Below, piece by piece: positions 9,665 to 19,563 of a stretch of DNA of 64,000 bases. The notes below the pieces were generated by a model. It saw only the letters and a list, made by a program, of their open reading frames with translations, made no database searches and was not told the origin of the DNA. The translations under genes and the position numbers were made by a program. The stretch covers positions 248,001 through 312,000 of the forward strand of contig NZ_JADNBB010000002.1 in the NCBI RefSeq assembly GCF_015550595.1, written 5' to 3'. Position 1 is the stretch's first letter. Every line of letters starts with the position of its first letter. Source of the DNA: Parabacteroides goldsteinii (GTDB taxonomy: Bacteria > Bacteroidota > Bacteroidia > Bacteroidales > Tannerellaceae).

Positions 9665-10621
9665 ATGAGTAGACAATTAGAACTATTAGATAAATTCTAC
9701 GACAACAAGGCTACCGAAAGTGAAAAACGTCAGTTAGCCGGACTGTTGAATGATTCAGATCGGTGGGCGGATGATTTTGACGAAATATGGGATCACTCCT
9801 TTGGTAATATACCTGAGCCGGTAAATGAGCGGGTTTTTAAGGCACTAAGTGCAACTGCTAAACCTGTAAAGATTAATGTCAGGAAGGTTTTTATGCGCAT
9901 TGCTACCTACGCAGCTGTTTTTGGTGCTGTTGCCATATCCTTATTCTATTGGAACGAGAACCGGCTGTTAACTAAATATAATGATATGACCGTAGAAGTA
10001 GGCCAGGGACAAAAATCGGATATTTCCCTACCGGATGGCACAATAGTTCATCTGAATGCCGATTCCAAACTGTGTTACGGCAGTCATTTTAACGGGAAAC
10101 AACGTCAGGTAGAACTGATCGGCGAAGCCTATTTTGATGTGGCAAAAGATGCCCAATCTCCTTTTATCGTAAAAGCAGGAGATATCCAGGTGCGTGCTTT
10201 GGGGACTTCATTTAATGTCAAGGCTTATCTGGAGGATCAAAATATCACGACTTATCTGACAGAAGGTTCGGTTATCGTTTCATCGGCATGGCAATCTTTT
10301 GAGTTAAAACCGGGAGAGGTAGCTGTTTATTCGTTGAAGGAAACGCAGATGGTAAAAAGAGAAGAGGAAAACGAGCGGTTGTTTACGGCTTGGATGAATG
10401 ATGAAATAGTATTTGAAGATGAGCCGGTAACAAACATAATCAAGTTGCTGGAACGGAATTATAATGTGAAATTCATGCTAAAAGATGATCGATTAAATCA
10501 AGTCACATTTTCGGGAACGCTGAAGAATACCAGCTTGCAATCGGCTCTTTATGCATTGCAGTTTACTGCTTCTATTTCTTCTAGGAAGAAAGAAAATGTG
10601 ATAGAACTCTATATAGATTAA
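9665..10621 (+). CDS. FecR-family anti-sigma regulator (FecR plus DUF4974)
   Basis: 318 residues with a cytoplasmic N-terminal anti-sigma region, one membrane helix at about 80-97 (IATYAAVFGAVAISLFYW), a periplasmic FecR beta-domain (GQKSDISLPDGTIVHLNADS to ALGTSFNVKAY) and a C-terminal DUF4974/secretin-like domain that contacts the STN domain of the transducer. It holds the adjacent sigma factor until the TonB-dependent transducer signals ligand. Encoded between the sigma gene and susC, the standard order. Confidence 0.95.
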   Translation: MSRQLELLDKFYDNKATESEKRQLAGLLNDSDRWADDFDEIWDHSFGNIPEPVNERVFKALSATAKPVKINVRKVFMRIATYAAVFGAVAISLFYWNENRLLTKYNDMTVEVGQGQKSDISLPDGTIVHLNADSKLCYGSHFNGKQRQVELIGEAYFDVAKDAQSPFIVKAGDIQVRALGTSFNVKAYLEDQNITTYLTEGSVIVSSAWQSFELKPGEVAVYSLKETQMVKREEENERLFTAWMNDEIVFEDEPVTNIIKLLERNYNVKFMLKDDRLNQVTFSGTLKNTSLQSALYALQFTASISSRKKENVIELYID

Positions 10622-10663
10622 CCTTTTAAATTCAGATAGGATGAAAACATAAAAAAGAAACAC

Positions 10664-10757
10664 ACAAAAAAGGGAAAGCGCTTGCAACACTTTCCCCGTC
10701 AGTCAATTGAAAGAGCGATGTATCAATAAGAAGCTCTTTATTAATTAACCTTTATTT
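10664..10757 (-). ncRNA. Predicted cis-antisense small RNA to susC leader (DonS-like), locus 1
   Basis: On the minus strand a TACTTTTG box (plus 10764-10771) fits the Bacteroides -7 consensus TAnnTTTG and shares its first base with the A of the susC ATG. About 75 nt further along the minus strand is a perfect intrinsic terminator: GGGAAAG (minus) pairs with CTTTCCC, then six Ts (plus 10666-10696). This gives an RNA of about 90-95 nt complementary to the susC leader. Antisense RNAs in this place are known to repress ECF-controlled PULs in Bacteroides (DonS family). The ends are estimates, and no -33 element was found. Confidence 0.6.
10666..10696 (-). terminator. Minus-strand intrinsic terminator in susC leader, locus 1
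   Basis: Plus-strand A6 (10666-10671) precedes GGGAAAG (10672-10678), an 11-nt loop and CTTTCCC (10690-10696). Read on the minus strand this is a 7-bp stem followed by T6. Nothing on the plus strand follows that would make it a sense terminator. Confidence 0.75.
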
Positions 10758-10770
10758 GTTATACAAAAGT

Positions 10771-13700
10771 ATGAATAAAAAATCAGAAACCATTTCTTCT
10801 TTTTTATTAAAAGGGAAGATTCTCAGAAGAATGGGGGTATTGTTTGCTTCGGCTGTCATTTCTTCTTCTGTTTTTGCACAGGTAACAGTGAGTGTAAAAC
10901 AACAAACGATTAAGCAAGCGTTACGTTCTATAGAACAAGTTTCCGACTATCGGTTTTTTTATAGTAACCAACTTCCGGATTTGGATAAGAAAGTCACTTT
11001 CGAAGTGAACGACCAATCCATAGAGGCGGCAATGAACAAGTTGCTGAATGGCACAGGCTTGGTCTATGAAAAGAGAGAAAACAACCAAATTTATCTGGGA
11101 GTAAAAGGCGGAGAAGAAAAAGGAAAAGAGAAGAAGATCACCGGAACAATTGTCGATGATAAAGGAGAACCTGTTATTGGTGCGAATGTTTCTATCAAAG
11201 GAACAACGAGTGGAAGCATTACTGACATTGACGGACATTTCAGCTTGGAAGCAAAGTCTGGTGAGACTTTGTTCATATCCTACATAGGATATGAAACTCA
11301 GGAAATAATGATCGGTAATCCATCTGTTTATAACATAAAGCTATCGGAAGATACCCAAGCGCTGGAGGAAGTCGTGGTAATTGGTTATGGCACGCAGAAT
11401 AAGCAGGCGATTACCGGTTCTATCTCTAAAGCAAAACTGGAAACGTATAATATTGTTCCAACAAACAATGTTCTTGAAACGATAAAAGGTAGTATGCCGG
11501 GGGTGAATATTGGTGGAACAAATACTGCCGGTAGTACTCCTTCTTTCTCTATTCGTGGTCAGAATTCTACTCGAAATACTGCTGAAGATAATGGAAACCA
11601 ACCGTTAGTTGTAGTTGATGGTGCTATTTTTAATGGTAGTTTGAGTGATATACCTTCGGATGACATTGAATCTTTTACGGTTTTGAAAGATGCCAGTGCG
11701 GCAGCAGTTTATGGTAGTCGCTCTGCAAATGGTGTCATATTGATTCAGACCAAGCGCGGACGTAGTAAGGATGGTAAGCCTACTTTTAACGTGAATCTCT
11801 CTTATGGTATCAGCAATGAGATGGAGCGTTTGAAAATTTATGATGCTCCAGGATATTTGAAACGTATGCTGGATATTCGTAGTCTGAACGGAATGGAGGC
11901 TGACCCCAATAAAATACCATACTATTTGGAAGTAGAAGAAAAGAAGAACTATGAAGCTACAGCCGAGCATCGTCCGACGGTAGAAGACCCATACGATCAG
12001 TTTCGTCAGAATGCGTATGATTTGAAAGCGAATATAAGTATTTCCAACAGCTCAGATCTGGCTAGTTATTATATTTCAGCGAATATGACGGACCAGAAGG
12101 GAGTCATGATGAACGACCGTTATAAGAACTTTTCCGGTCGTATCAATATTGACACACATCTGACTGATTGGTTGAAGATAGGGGTGAAAAGTAATTACAG
12201 TATTCGTGATTATTCAGGAAGTGCTCCAAGTATGGAACAGGCAACTCATTTTAGTCCGTTTGCTTCTATTTATGACGAAAACGGGAATTATTTGCAATTT
12301 CCTCAAACAACGACCTCTTTTCAGAGTCCTTATTGGAGCATGCACACCAGTGATACGGAAAAGTATAACAACCTGGGAGCCATTCTGGATGCAACGATTA
12401 CGATACCTTGGGTAAAAGGTCTGTCTTATTCGATGGTCTATTCAAACAATTTGCGTTGGTCTCAGAAATATTACTTCGACAACGAATTTACGACTGAAGG
12501 TTTAGGTAAGAACGGTAAGGGCGAACGTAAATTGAATAACGACTACAATATGTTGCTGGATAATATGATCAAGTATAACAATACATTTGGAGGTAAGCAT
12601 AATGTAGATGTGACTTTACTGTATTCACGTGAACGTAGTACGTGGGAAGAAACGAAGGGGTACGGAGAAAACTTCGATAATACTGTATTGGGGGATAACA
12701 AACTGGAAGATGCAAAGAAACAGACGGTGAATACAGGTTCAGGAGAGAGTGGTGCTATCGGTTGGATGGGACGTGCTACCTATACCTTTGATAACCGGTA
12801 TTCAATTACCGGTACAGTGCGTCGTGACGGTTATTCAGGCTTTAGCGTGAATAAGAAATGGGGTACGTTTGCTTCTGCCGGTGTAAACTGGAATATTTCC
12901 CGTGAAGCATTTATGAAACAGGTAAGTTTTGTGGATAATTTGGCATTGCGTTTATCTTACGGTTCGAATGGAAACCAGTCTATTAGTCCGTATAGTACAT
13001 TGGCGAAAGTCGGAACAGACAAATATATTTTTGCTGGCGATCCTTCTTACTCCATTACGCAATATATTTCTTCTTTTGCCTTGAATAATTTGGGTTGGGA
13101 AACAACGACCGGCTTCAATTTCGGTTTAGATTTTGCTGTGTTAGACAACCGTTTGTCCGGAAGTGTGGATGCTTATTCTACATCAACAAAAGACCTGTTG
13201 TTTAATTTAGCTTTACCGAGTATTTCAGGAAAAAAAGAAATGTTGTCTAACATCGGTAAGATCAAGAACAAAGGTGTGGAAATTAACTTACATTCTGTAA
13301 ACATCCAGAATAAAGATTTCAGTTGGACTTCCGATTTTGCTTTCTCTCTGAACAGAAATAAAGTGGCCACTATCTATGGTGACGATAACAATGGAGATGG
13401 AATTGAAGATGACTTGATTAGTTCCGGATATTTTATCGGTAAATCGTTGGGTACGATCTATGCCTATAATGTCAATGGAATGTGGCAACAAAGCGATGTA
13501 GATAACGGTACGATTATGGAAGGTATGCGTCCCGGTGATTATAAATTGGAAGATGTGGATGGTGATGGTACTATTTCTTCGGATAAAGACCGCCAATTCA
13601 TGGGTAATTCTAATCCGAACTTTCGTTGGAGTTTTACAAATACATTGAATTATAAAGATTTCTCTTTGATGCTGTATTTTAACTCTGTATGGGGTGGAAA

Positions 13701-14088
13701 TGGATATTATTTGTCTAATAACAACACACCTTACAATGATGGTTACGCAAATAATCCGAATATCAACCATCCCGTATATGATTATTGGACTCCGGAAAAT
13801 ACGGGAGCCAAATATCCTCGCCCGGACTATAAGGTTTCTGCATATCAAGGTGTAAAATACATTGATCGTAGTTTTATCAAATTACAGAAAGTGGCGTTGA
13901 GCTATAATCTGACTCGCTTTGTGAAACCTGTCGGATTGGATAATATGGTTTTGTCTGTGAGCGCGGACAACTTGTTTACATTCGCTCCGCATTGGGACGG
14001 ATTGGATCCTGAAACAGATCAGGGAGTGAGGGATAATGCAATACCTTCTATCCGTACGTACCAGATGACATTGATGTTTAACTTTTAA
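10771..14088 (+). CDS. SusC-like TonB-dependent transducer with STN domain
   Basis: About 1105 residues, using the ATG at 10771 rather than the in-frame TTG at 10756. Domains in order: signal peptide (to about 30); STN secretin/TonB short N-terminal domain (about 33-105), the hallmark of transducers coupled to FecR; carboxypeptidase-regulatory-like domain (GTIVDDKGEPVIGANVSIKG); TonB plug (EEVVVIGYGTQNKQAITGS to YGSRSANGVILIQTK); and the 22-strand barrel. It imports oligosaccharides with SusD and signals occupancy to the FecR at 9665. It lies about 150 bp after FecR, across the predicted antisense RNA. Confidence 0.95.
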   Translation: MNKKSETISSFLLKGKILRRMGVLFASAVISSSVFAQVTVSVKQQTIKQALRSIEQVSDYRFFYSNQLPDLDKKVTFEVNDQSIEAAMNKLLNGTGLVYEKRENNQIYLGVKGGEEKGKEKKITGTIVDDKGEPVIGANVSIKGTTSGSITDIDGHFSLEAKSGETLFISYIGYETQEIMIGNPSVYNIKLSEDTQALEEVVVIGYGTQNKQAITGSISKAKLETYNIVPTNNVLETIKGSMPGVNIGGTNTAGSTPSFSIRGQNSTRNTAEDNGNQPLVVVDGAIFNGSLSDIPSDDIESFTVLKDASAAAVYGSRSANGVILIQTKRGRSKDGKPTFNVNLSYGISNEMERLKIYDAPGYLKRMLDIRSLNGMEADPNKIPYYLEVEEKKNYEATAEHRPTVEDPYDQFRQNAYDLKANISISNSSDLASYYISANMTDQKGVMMNDRYKNFSGRINIDTHLTDWLKIGVKSNYSIRDYSGSAPSMEQATHFSPFASIYDENGNYLQFPQTTTSFQSPYWSMHTSDTEKYNNLGAILDATITIPWVKGLSYSMVYSNNLRWSQKYYFDNEFTTEGLGKNGKGERKLNNDYNMLLDNMIKYNNTFGGKHNVDVTLLYSRERSTWEETKGYGENFDNTVLGDNKLEDAKKQTVNTGSGESGAIGWMGRATYTFDNRYSITGTVRRDGYSGFSVNKKWGTFASAGVNWNISREAFMKQVSFVDNLALRLSYGSNGNQSISPYSTLAKVGTDKYIFAGDPSYSITQYISSFALNNLGWETTTGFNFGLDFAVLDNRLSGSVDAYSTSTKDLLFNLALPSISGKKEMLSNIGKIKNKGVEINLHSVNIQNKDFSWTSDFAFSLNRNKVATIYGDDNNGDGIEDDLISSGYFIGKSLGTIYAYNVNGMWQQSDVDNGTIMEGMRPGDYKLEDVDGDGTISSDKDRQFMGNSNPNFRWSFTNTLNYKDFSLMLYFNSVWGGNGYYLSNNNTPYNDGYANNPNINHPVYDYWTPENTGAKYPRPDYKVSAYQGVKYIDRSFIKLQKVALSYNLTRFVKPVGLDNMVLSVSADNLFTFAPHWDGLDPETDQGVRDNAIPSIRTYQMTLMFNF

Positions 14089-14102
14089 ATTGTTAATTGA
14101 AA

Positions 14103-15818
14103 ATGAAAGCTATTAAATATTTATTTGTAGGATTGTTGTTAACAGGGTCTTTGACTTCATGTTATGATCTGTTGACTGAAGAACCGAAAGATTTTCTTAC
14201 ACCCGAAAACTCTTATACGGATAAGAAAGGTTTTGAATCCGCTCTTTCAGATATTTATAGAAATATCCGTAATAACTTCTATGCAGAGAACGATGCTGTT
14301 AATAATTATGATTTGTTGTCTGGCTTGGATGTTGACTTGTATATGAAGCATTGGAATCTGGGAGGTCCTTACTTTGAATATTATTTCTGGAATCAGTTTA
14401 ATGCGGATCATGACATGCCTAAGACTTGGTGGTCTCGTTTCTATTCTTATATTTTTAGTTGTAATGTGATTGTAGAACGTGCCGAAGCAAATGTTGTCCG
14501 TTGGAGTTCTGATGCAGAAAAAAATGCTATTGTTGGTGAGGCAAAGTTTTTGCGTGCTTTTGCCTACCGCTTTTTAGCTAATATGTGGGGAACGGCTCCA
14601 TTAGTATTGGAAGAAACTAAAGATCCTCGGTTTAACTATACTAATTCAACGCAAGAGCAACTTTACAAACAATGTAAGGAGGATCTGGAATTTGCTATCC
14701 AATGGATGCCTGATATAGATGATCAGAAGGGTGGTCGTGCTTCAAAAGTGGCAGCACAACATTTGTTGTCCGAAATTTTAATCGGATTGAAGGATTATGA
14801 TGGCGCTATAAAACAAGCATCAGATGTGATTAATAATCCGGCTATGCATTTGATGACCGAACGCTTCGGTAAATTGAAAGATTTTACATTCGAGGGATAT
14901 GATTACCAGGGAGAAAAAGAACCTTGGGGTGATGTTTGGTGGGATTTATTCCGTGAGGGAAACTTTAATCGTATAGAAGGTAATGCGGAATGTATCTGGA
15001 ATGTGCAGTTTGATGTCGATCTCGAAGGCGGTGGAAATGTGGGCCAATGGGGAGGTAACTTTACTATAGAACGTTGGTTTAGTCCGACCTGGTGGAACCG
15101 AAAAGATCTTGATGGAAATGCCAATTGGTTGAAAGCCGTTTTAAATGGTCGTCCTTCTGCTGCTGCGTTTGCCAGTGATTACTTGGGACGACAGATTTGG
15201 GAATATAAAGATGATTGGGACCGCGATGTGCGTAACTCCATGTATAATATTAAGCGAGTGCATTATTGGACAAATCCGGAAAGTCGTTTTTATGGCCAGC
15301 CTATGACTGCCGAAACGATGGCTACACCTTCGCAGATGGACTGGCAGGCTCCAATGTTAATGAAGTTTGTCAGCGATATACCTCATGGTCAGTTCCAGGA
15401 TCCAACGAGTAAAGAATGGCATGATAATGGCCGAACTTATAAAGATTGGTATATCATGCGTTTGGCAGAAACTTATTTGTTACGTGCAGAGGCTTATATG
15501 AATAAGGGAGATTTATCGGCTGCTGCTAATGATATCAATGTTATCCGTAAACGTGCTCATGCGACGCCTGTGGTTTCAAGTGATGTTAACATCGAGTTGA
15601 TTCTGGACGAACGTGCCCGTGAGCTGTGTATGGAAGATTTTCGTCTAAATACATTGATGCGAACCGATAAGTTAGTGAATCATTTAGGTCTGTATAACCC
15701 ACAAGTTATCCAAGCCGGATATAAGTTGGATGACCATTTGAATAAATTACCTATTCCTAATTCTGAGATAGAAGCGAACAAAGAAGGTGGTTTGGTTCAG
15801 AATAAAGGGTATAATTGA
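14103..15818 (+). CDS. SusD-like glycan-binding lipoprotein (RagB/SusD)
   Basis: 571 residues from ATG 14103; a TTG lies two codons upstream. Lipobox with LTSCYDLL and the EEPKDFLTPEN continuation are family-typical, as are the VGEAKFLRAFAYRFL helix, LRAEAYMNKGD and the DERARELCMEDFR motif near the end. It partners the SusC 14 bp upstream, and a long-loop terminator follows. Confidence 0.95.
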   Translation: MKAIKYLFVGLLLTGSLTSCYDLLTEEPKDFLTPENSYTDKKGFESALSDIYRNIRNNFYAENDAVNNYDLLSGLDVDLYMKHWNLGGPYFEYYFWNQFNADHDMPKTWWSRFYSYIFSCNVIVERAEANVVRWSSDAEKNAIVGEAKFLRAFAYRFLANMWGTAPLVLEETKDPRFNYTNSTQEQLYKQCKEDLEFAIQWMPDIDDQKGGRASKVAAQHLLSEILIGLKDYDGAIKQASDVINNPAMHLMTERFGKLKDFTFEGYDYQGEKEPWGDVWWDLFREGNFNRIEGNAECIWNVQFDVDLEGGGNVGQWGGNFTIERWFSPTWWNRKDLDGNANWLKAVLNGRPSAAAFASDYLGRQIWEYKDDWDRDVRNSMYNIKRVHYWTNPESRFYGQPMTAETMATPSQMDWQAPMLMKFVSDIPHGQFQDPTSKEWHDNGRTYKDWYIMRLAETYLLRAEAYMNKGDLSAAANDINVIRKRAHATPVVSSDVNIELILDERARELCMEDFRLNTLMRTDKLVNHLGLYNPQVIQAGYKLDDHLNKLPIPNSEIEANKEGGLVQNKGYN

Positions 15819-15845
15819 TCGTTTTTTATTTAGGCTTTAGTCGAG

Positions 15846-15918
15846 AAGAGGATGTGTCGATCTGTTCCGCTTTCACATAAGGGTGGAGATTTAGAACTTT
15901 TGCCACATCCTCTTTTTC
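15846..15918 (+). terminator. Long-loop intrinsic terminator after susD
   Basis: AAGAGGATGTG (15846-15856) pairs with CACATCCTCTT (15904-15914) over a 47-nt loop and runs into TTTTTC. It separates susCD from the GH20 and GH97 genes. Confidence 0.75.
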
Positions 15919-15966
15919 TTTAGAGGAGGGCGAGTTTAGGTGTTTTTTTATAAAGGAGGATGATTG

Positions 15967-17535
15967 ATGAAGAGTTTTTATATAAGTATATTATTGTTTT
16001 GGACTGTATCTTTTGTTTGGGCGCAACAGGTCTTATTACCGATGCCTGCCATGCTACAGCATGGAGGGGGAAGTTTCGTATTTAGTAAGGAGGTCGAAAT
16101 AATAACCTGGGGAATGTATGCCGATAAACTAGGCAAGGAATTTCGACAAGAATTAGAAGGATTGGCTTTGTCGCAAAAAAAAGAAAGCGGTGTAATTGTT
16201 TTTGAGCAAAATGTGCAGTCTGGAATGCCTTTGGATGCTTATGAACTGAATATTGGTCGTGATACGGTTCTACTCAGTGCTTCAACTGAATCCGGTCTGT
16301 TTTATGCCAAAGCAGCATTACTGCAGTTGATTGATTTTCATAAAGGGACGATTAGCGTTTGTCGGATCCAAGATAGTCCTCGTTTCTCTTGGCGGGGATT
16401 CATGCTAGATGAAAGTCGCCACTTTTTTGGAAAGGAAAAAGTGAAGCAATATTTGGATATAATGGTATCTTTGCGTTTGAATGTTTTTCACTGGCATTTG
16501 ACGGATGAACCGGGATGGCGCATCGAAATTAAACGTTATCCTAAACTGACAACGATAGGAGCTGTCGGTAATTGGCATGATCCGAAGGCTACTCCGGCTT
16601 TTTATACGCAGGAAGATATAAAAGAAATTGTAGCTTATGCAACAGAACGTCATATCATGGTCGTCCCGGAAATAGATATGCCGGGACATGCTACCTCCGC
16701 TTGCCGTGCTTATCCTGAAATATCAGGCGGAGGAAAAGGACGTTGGGATGGATTTACTTTTCATCCATGCAAGGAGGAAACATTCGAATTTATAAGTAAT
16801 GTACTGGACGAAGTTGTCGATTTGTTTCCTGCTCCTTATATTCATATCGGAGGTGACGAGGTTCATTATGGAAATCAGAATTGGTTTACGGATCCGGAGA
16901 TACAGGCTTTCATAAAAGAGCATAACTTGATGAACGAAACAGGTCTGGAGCATTATTTTGTTCGTAGGGCAGCAGATATTGTTGCCTCAAAAGGTAAGAT
17001 AATGATTGGATGGGATGAAATAGTCGATGCTGAGGTTTCTCCGGAAAAGTCGGTTGTCATGTGGTGGAGGCACGATCGTAAATATCAACTGGTGAAAGCT
17101 TTGGAGCGGGGATATAAAGTGATTATGACACCACGTTTACCGTTGTATGGGGATTTTGTGCAGTATCCGACACACCGGATGGGACGTTGGGACGGATTTA
17201 ATCTGTTGGAAGATGTGTATCGTTTTCCGGCTCCTGTTATGAACTTGGTGCAAGGGTATGAAAACCAGTTGCTAGGTATCCAATTTTCGGTATGGAGCGA
17301 ACGTATTGCAGATAGTAAACGGCTCGATTATATGACATTCCCACGGTTGCTGGCTATGGCGGAAGCAGCCTGGACTCCTGTTTACAAGAAATCGTACGGG
17401 AAGTTTATGGAAAAATTACCTTATTATCTGGCCTTATTGGGAAAAAAAGGAATTTATTATTTTGATCCGTTCGCCCCTTTTTCTACACCGGAACCTTTTG
17501 CTCCGGATAAGGAAGATACATTAAAGAACGGATAA
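15967..17535 (+). CDS. GH20 beta-N-acetylhexosaminidase
   Basis: 522 residues with a signal peptide (ends near SFVWAQ). The N-terminal GH20b domain (about 20-135) precedes the catalytic TIM barrel, with RGFMLDESRHFF, the H-W-H-L-T-D-E-P-GWR strand, PEIDMPGHA and the catalytic pair Asp297-Glu298 in HIGGDEVHYGN. GH20 enzymes use substrate-assisted catalysis to remove terminal GlcNAc or GalNAc, so this gene points to HexNAc-containing glycans (mucin, N-glycan or similar). The ATG at 15967 is chosen over an adjacent TTG. It is expressed from read-through past the susD terminator or a weak promoter I cannot see. Confidence 0.95.
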   Translation: MKSFYISILLFWTVSFVWAQQVLLPMPAMLQHGGGSFVFSKEVEIITWGMYADKLGKEFRQELEGLALSQKKESGVIVFEQNVQSGMPLDAYELNIGRDTVLLSASTESGLFYAKAALLQLIDFHKGTISVCRIQDSPRFSWRGFMLDESRHFFGKEKVKQYLDIMVSLRLNVFHWHLTDEPGWRIEIKRYPKLTTIGAVGNWHDPKATPAFYTQEDIKEIVAYATERHIMVVPEIDMPGHATSACRAYPEISGGGKGRWDGFTFHPCKEETFEFISNVLDEVVDLFPAPYIHIGGDEVHYGNQNWFTDPEIQAFIKEHNLMNETGLEHYFVRRAADIVASKGKIMIGWDEIVDAEVSPEKSVVMWWRHDRKYQLVKALERGYKVIMTPRLPLYGDFVQYPTHRMGRWDGFNLLEDVYRFPAPVMNLVQGYENQLLGIQFSVWSERIADSKRLDYMTFPRLLAMAEAAWTPVYKKSYGKFMEKLPYYLALLGKKGIYYFDPFAPFSTPEPFAPDKEDTLKNG

Positions 17536-17578
17536 AGGTATTGAGAGAATAGATGTTAAATGTGAAAGTAATCATATC

Positions 17579-19453
17579 ATGAAAAGAACAATTGTTTTAT
17601 TTGCTGTCTTATTACAGTCGGTTGTTGTTTGCGGACAAACTGTAATACCATTGAAAAGCCCTTCGGAAAAATTGAATGCAGAAATCCAGGTAAAGAATCA
17701 ATCTGTACAAATTGGTTTGTATGAAAAAGGAGATAAGGTTGTAGATGTGAAAACCCTTCAGTTGGATTTGGAAGAAGAAATTTTGTGCGGTAACTGGTTG
17801 GTCACCAACCAAACTAGAAAAGCCATAAATCAAACCTGGCAACCCGTATATGGAGAACGGTCTCTTGTGACGGACCAGTATAATGAGTTGGAATTATCGT
17901 TACAATCGGATCAAAACCAAAAGGAAATGACACTGTTCATTCGTTTGTACAATGAAGGTTTGGCTTTTCGCTATGCTTTCGATAAACTAGATTTCTGGAA
18001 CTGTACGTTGACGGCTGAAAATACGCAGTTCCTCTTTGCTCATGACTGTGATACCTGGGTTACCGGTATGGCGCAAGGTACTTATTCGAAGAAGAGCTTG
18101 AGTGCATTGAGTGGAGCTGCTGATCGTCCGCAGGTTATTCAGATTGATGACCATCGTTTTGTTGCAATCGGTGAAGCGGCTTTGGTCGATTATTCCCGTA
18201 TGAAACTGGAAAAGAGTGAAACAGGTTTTGGAATACAATCCCTACTATCGGGAAAGGTAAACCTGGATTTGGCAAAATACCAATCCCCCTGGCGCTATAT
18301 TATGGTGGCTACTCATCCGGGGCAACTGGTACAAAATAATGATTTTGTTTTGAATTTGAATGAACCTAACCAAATAGCAAATACCAGTTGGATTAAACCG
18401 GGACAAGTGATTCGTGAAGTAACTCTAACAACAGCCGGGGGATTGGCTTGTGTTGATTTTGCAGCAGACAATGCTATTGAATATGTTGAATTTGATGCTG
18501 GCTGGTATGGAGATGAATACAATCCGGAGTCAGATGCATCAACTATAACAGTCGATCCTAAACGTTCCAAAGGTCCATTGGATCTCCACCAGGTAATCAA
18601 ATATGCTGATCAGAAGGGAGTAGGGATTATATTATATGTAAATATGAAAGCACTCTCTAAACAATTGGATCAGATTTTACCTCTTTATAAGAGATGGGGC
18701 GTGAAAGGCCTGAAATATGGTTTTGTAGATGTAGGTGATCAATATTCGACAGCTTGGTTGCATCAGGCCGTACGTAAGGCTGCCAAGTATGAGTTGATGG
18801 TGGATATTCATGATGAATATCGTCCAACAGGTTATTCTCGTACCTATCCAAATCTGATCACTCAGGAAGGTATCCGCGGCGATGAAGAAAGTCCGTCGTT
18901 GGATCAGGCTATTTATACTTTATTTAATCGTATGATTTGTGGGGCAGGCGACTATACAAACTGTTATTTCGCAGAAAGAGTCACAGAAAAGATGGGAGGA
19001 CGTGCAGGTCAATTGGCTAAATTGGTTGCAATTTATAGTCCCTGGCAGTTTGTTTATTGGTATGACCGTCCGGAAAAATCTCCGGCACGTGCAGGCGGAG
19101 CCGGTTCTGCTGAATCGGTGATAAAGACGGATGTAGTAACCCGTTTTTATAATTCTATTCCGACTGTATGGGATGATACGCGGTTTATGGATGGGAAGAT
19201 GGGAGATTATGCCGTAGTGGCTCGTCGTTCCGGTTCCGATTGGTATATCAGTGTGCTGAACGCAGGAGAGAAGAAGCAGGTATCTGTCCCACTGGATTTC
19301 CTGAAAGATATGACAGCCTATAATGCAACTCTTTATTATCAGGCTCCGGGAAAGAAAAAGGATGTGGTAAGCATTAAAACGATGAAATTACAACCGTCGT
19401 TGACTTTGGATGTCGAGGCAAACAGCGGATGTGTATTGCATATTACCCGTTGA
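17579..19453 (+). CDS. GH97 glycoside hydrolase, inverting-type architecture
   Basis: 624 residues, signal peptide to about residue 20. The N-terminal beta-sandwich is followed by the barrel (TSWIKPGQVIREVT, about 275). The retaining-type Asp is replaced: the motif is LKYGFVDVG, as in inverting SusB-like members. IHDEYRPTGYSRTYPN aligns with the SusB base region, with Asp412 in place of Glu508, and Glu436 (RGDE) lies exactly 24 residues on, matching the SusB Glu508-Glu532 spacing recalled for that enzyme. Predicted to remove alpha-linked galactose or glucose. Same direction as the GH20 gene, 43 bp downstream. Confidence 0.9.
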   Translation: MKRTIVLFAVLLQSVVVCGQTVIPLKSPSEKLNAEIQVKNQSVQIGLYEKGDKVVDVKTLQLDLEEEILCGNWLVTNQTRKAINQTWQPVYGERSLVTDQYNELELSLQSDQNQKEMTLFIRLYNEGLAFRYAFDKLDFWNCTLTAENTQFLFAHDCDTWVTGMAQGTYSKKSLSALSGAADRPQVIQIDDHRFVAIGEAALVDYSRMKLEKSETGFGIQSLLSGKVNLDLAKYQSPWRYIMVATHPGQLVQNNDFVLNLNEPNQIANTSWIKPGQVIREVTLTTAGGLACVDFAADNAIEYVEFDAGWYGDEYNPESDASTITVDPKRSKGPLDLHQVIKYADQKGVGIILYVNMKALSKQLDQILPLYKRWGVKGLKYGFVDVGDQYSTAWLHQAVRKAAKYELMVDIHDEYRPTGYSRTYPNLITQEGIRGDEESPSLDQAIYTLFNRMICGAGDYTNCYFAERVTEKMGGRAGQLAKLVAIYSPWQFVYWYDRPEKSPARAGGAGSAESVIKTDVVTRFYNSIPTVWDDTRFMDGKMGDYAVVARRSGSDWYISVLNAGEKKQVSVPLDFLKDMTAYNATLYYQAPGKKKDVVSIKTMKLQPSLTLDVEANSGCVLHITR

Positions 19454-19470
19454 GAAATAAAATAAATAGG

Positions 19471-19536
19471 CAATAATAATCCACGAAATAGGCAGCTATT
19501 AGCTATTTTTTGTAGTTGTAGCTGCCTTTATCTTTG
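19471..19536 (+). promoter_or_regulatory. 66-bp conserved promoter element, copy B
   Basis: CAATAATAATCCAC start, -7 box TATCTTTG at 19529-19536, 28 bp before the ATG at 19564. The hairpin outer pairs include a compensatory change relative to copy A: the second pair is G-C (AGGCAGC with GCTGCCT) instead of A-T. The element starts 17 bp after the GH97 stop codon. Confidence 0.75.
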
Positions 19537-19563
19537 TTTAGTAATATTGGAGGGAGATAAACA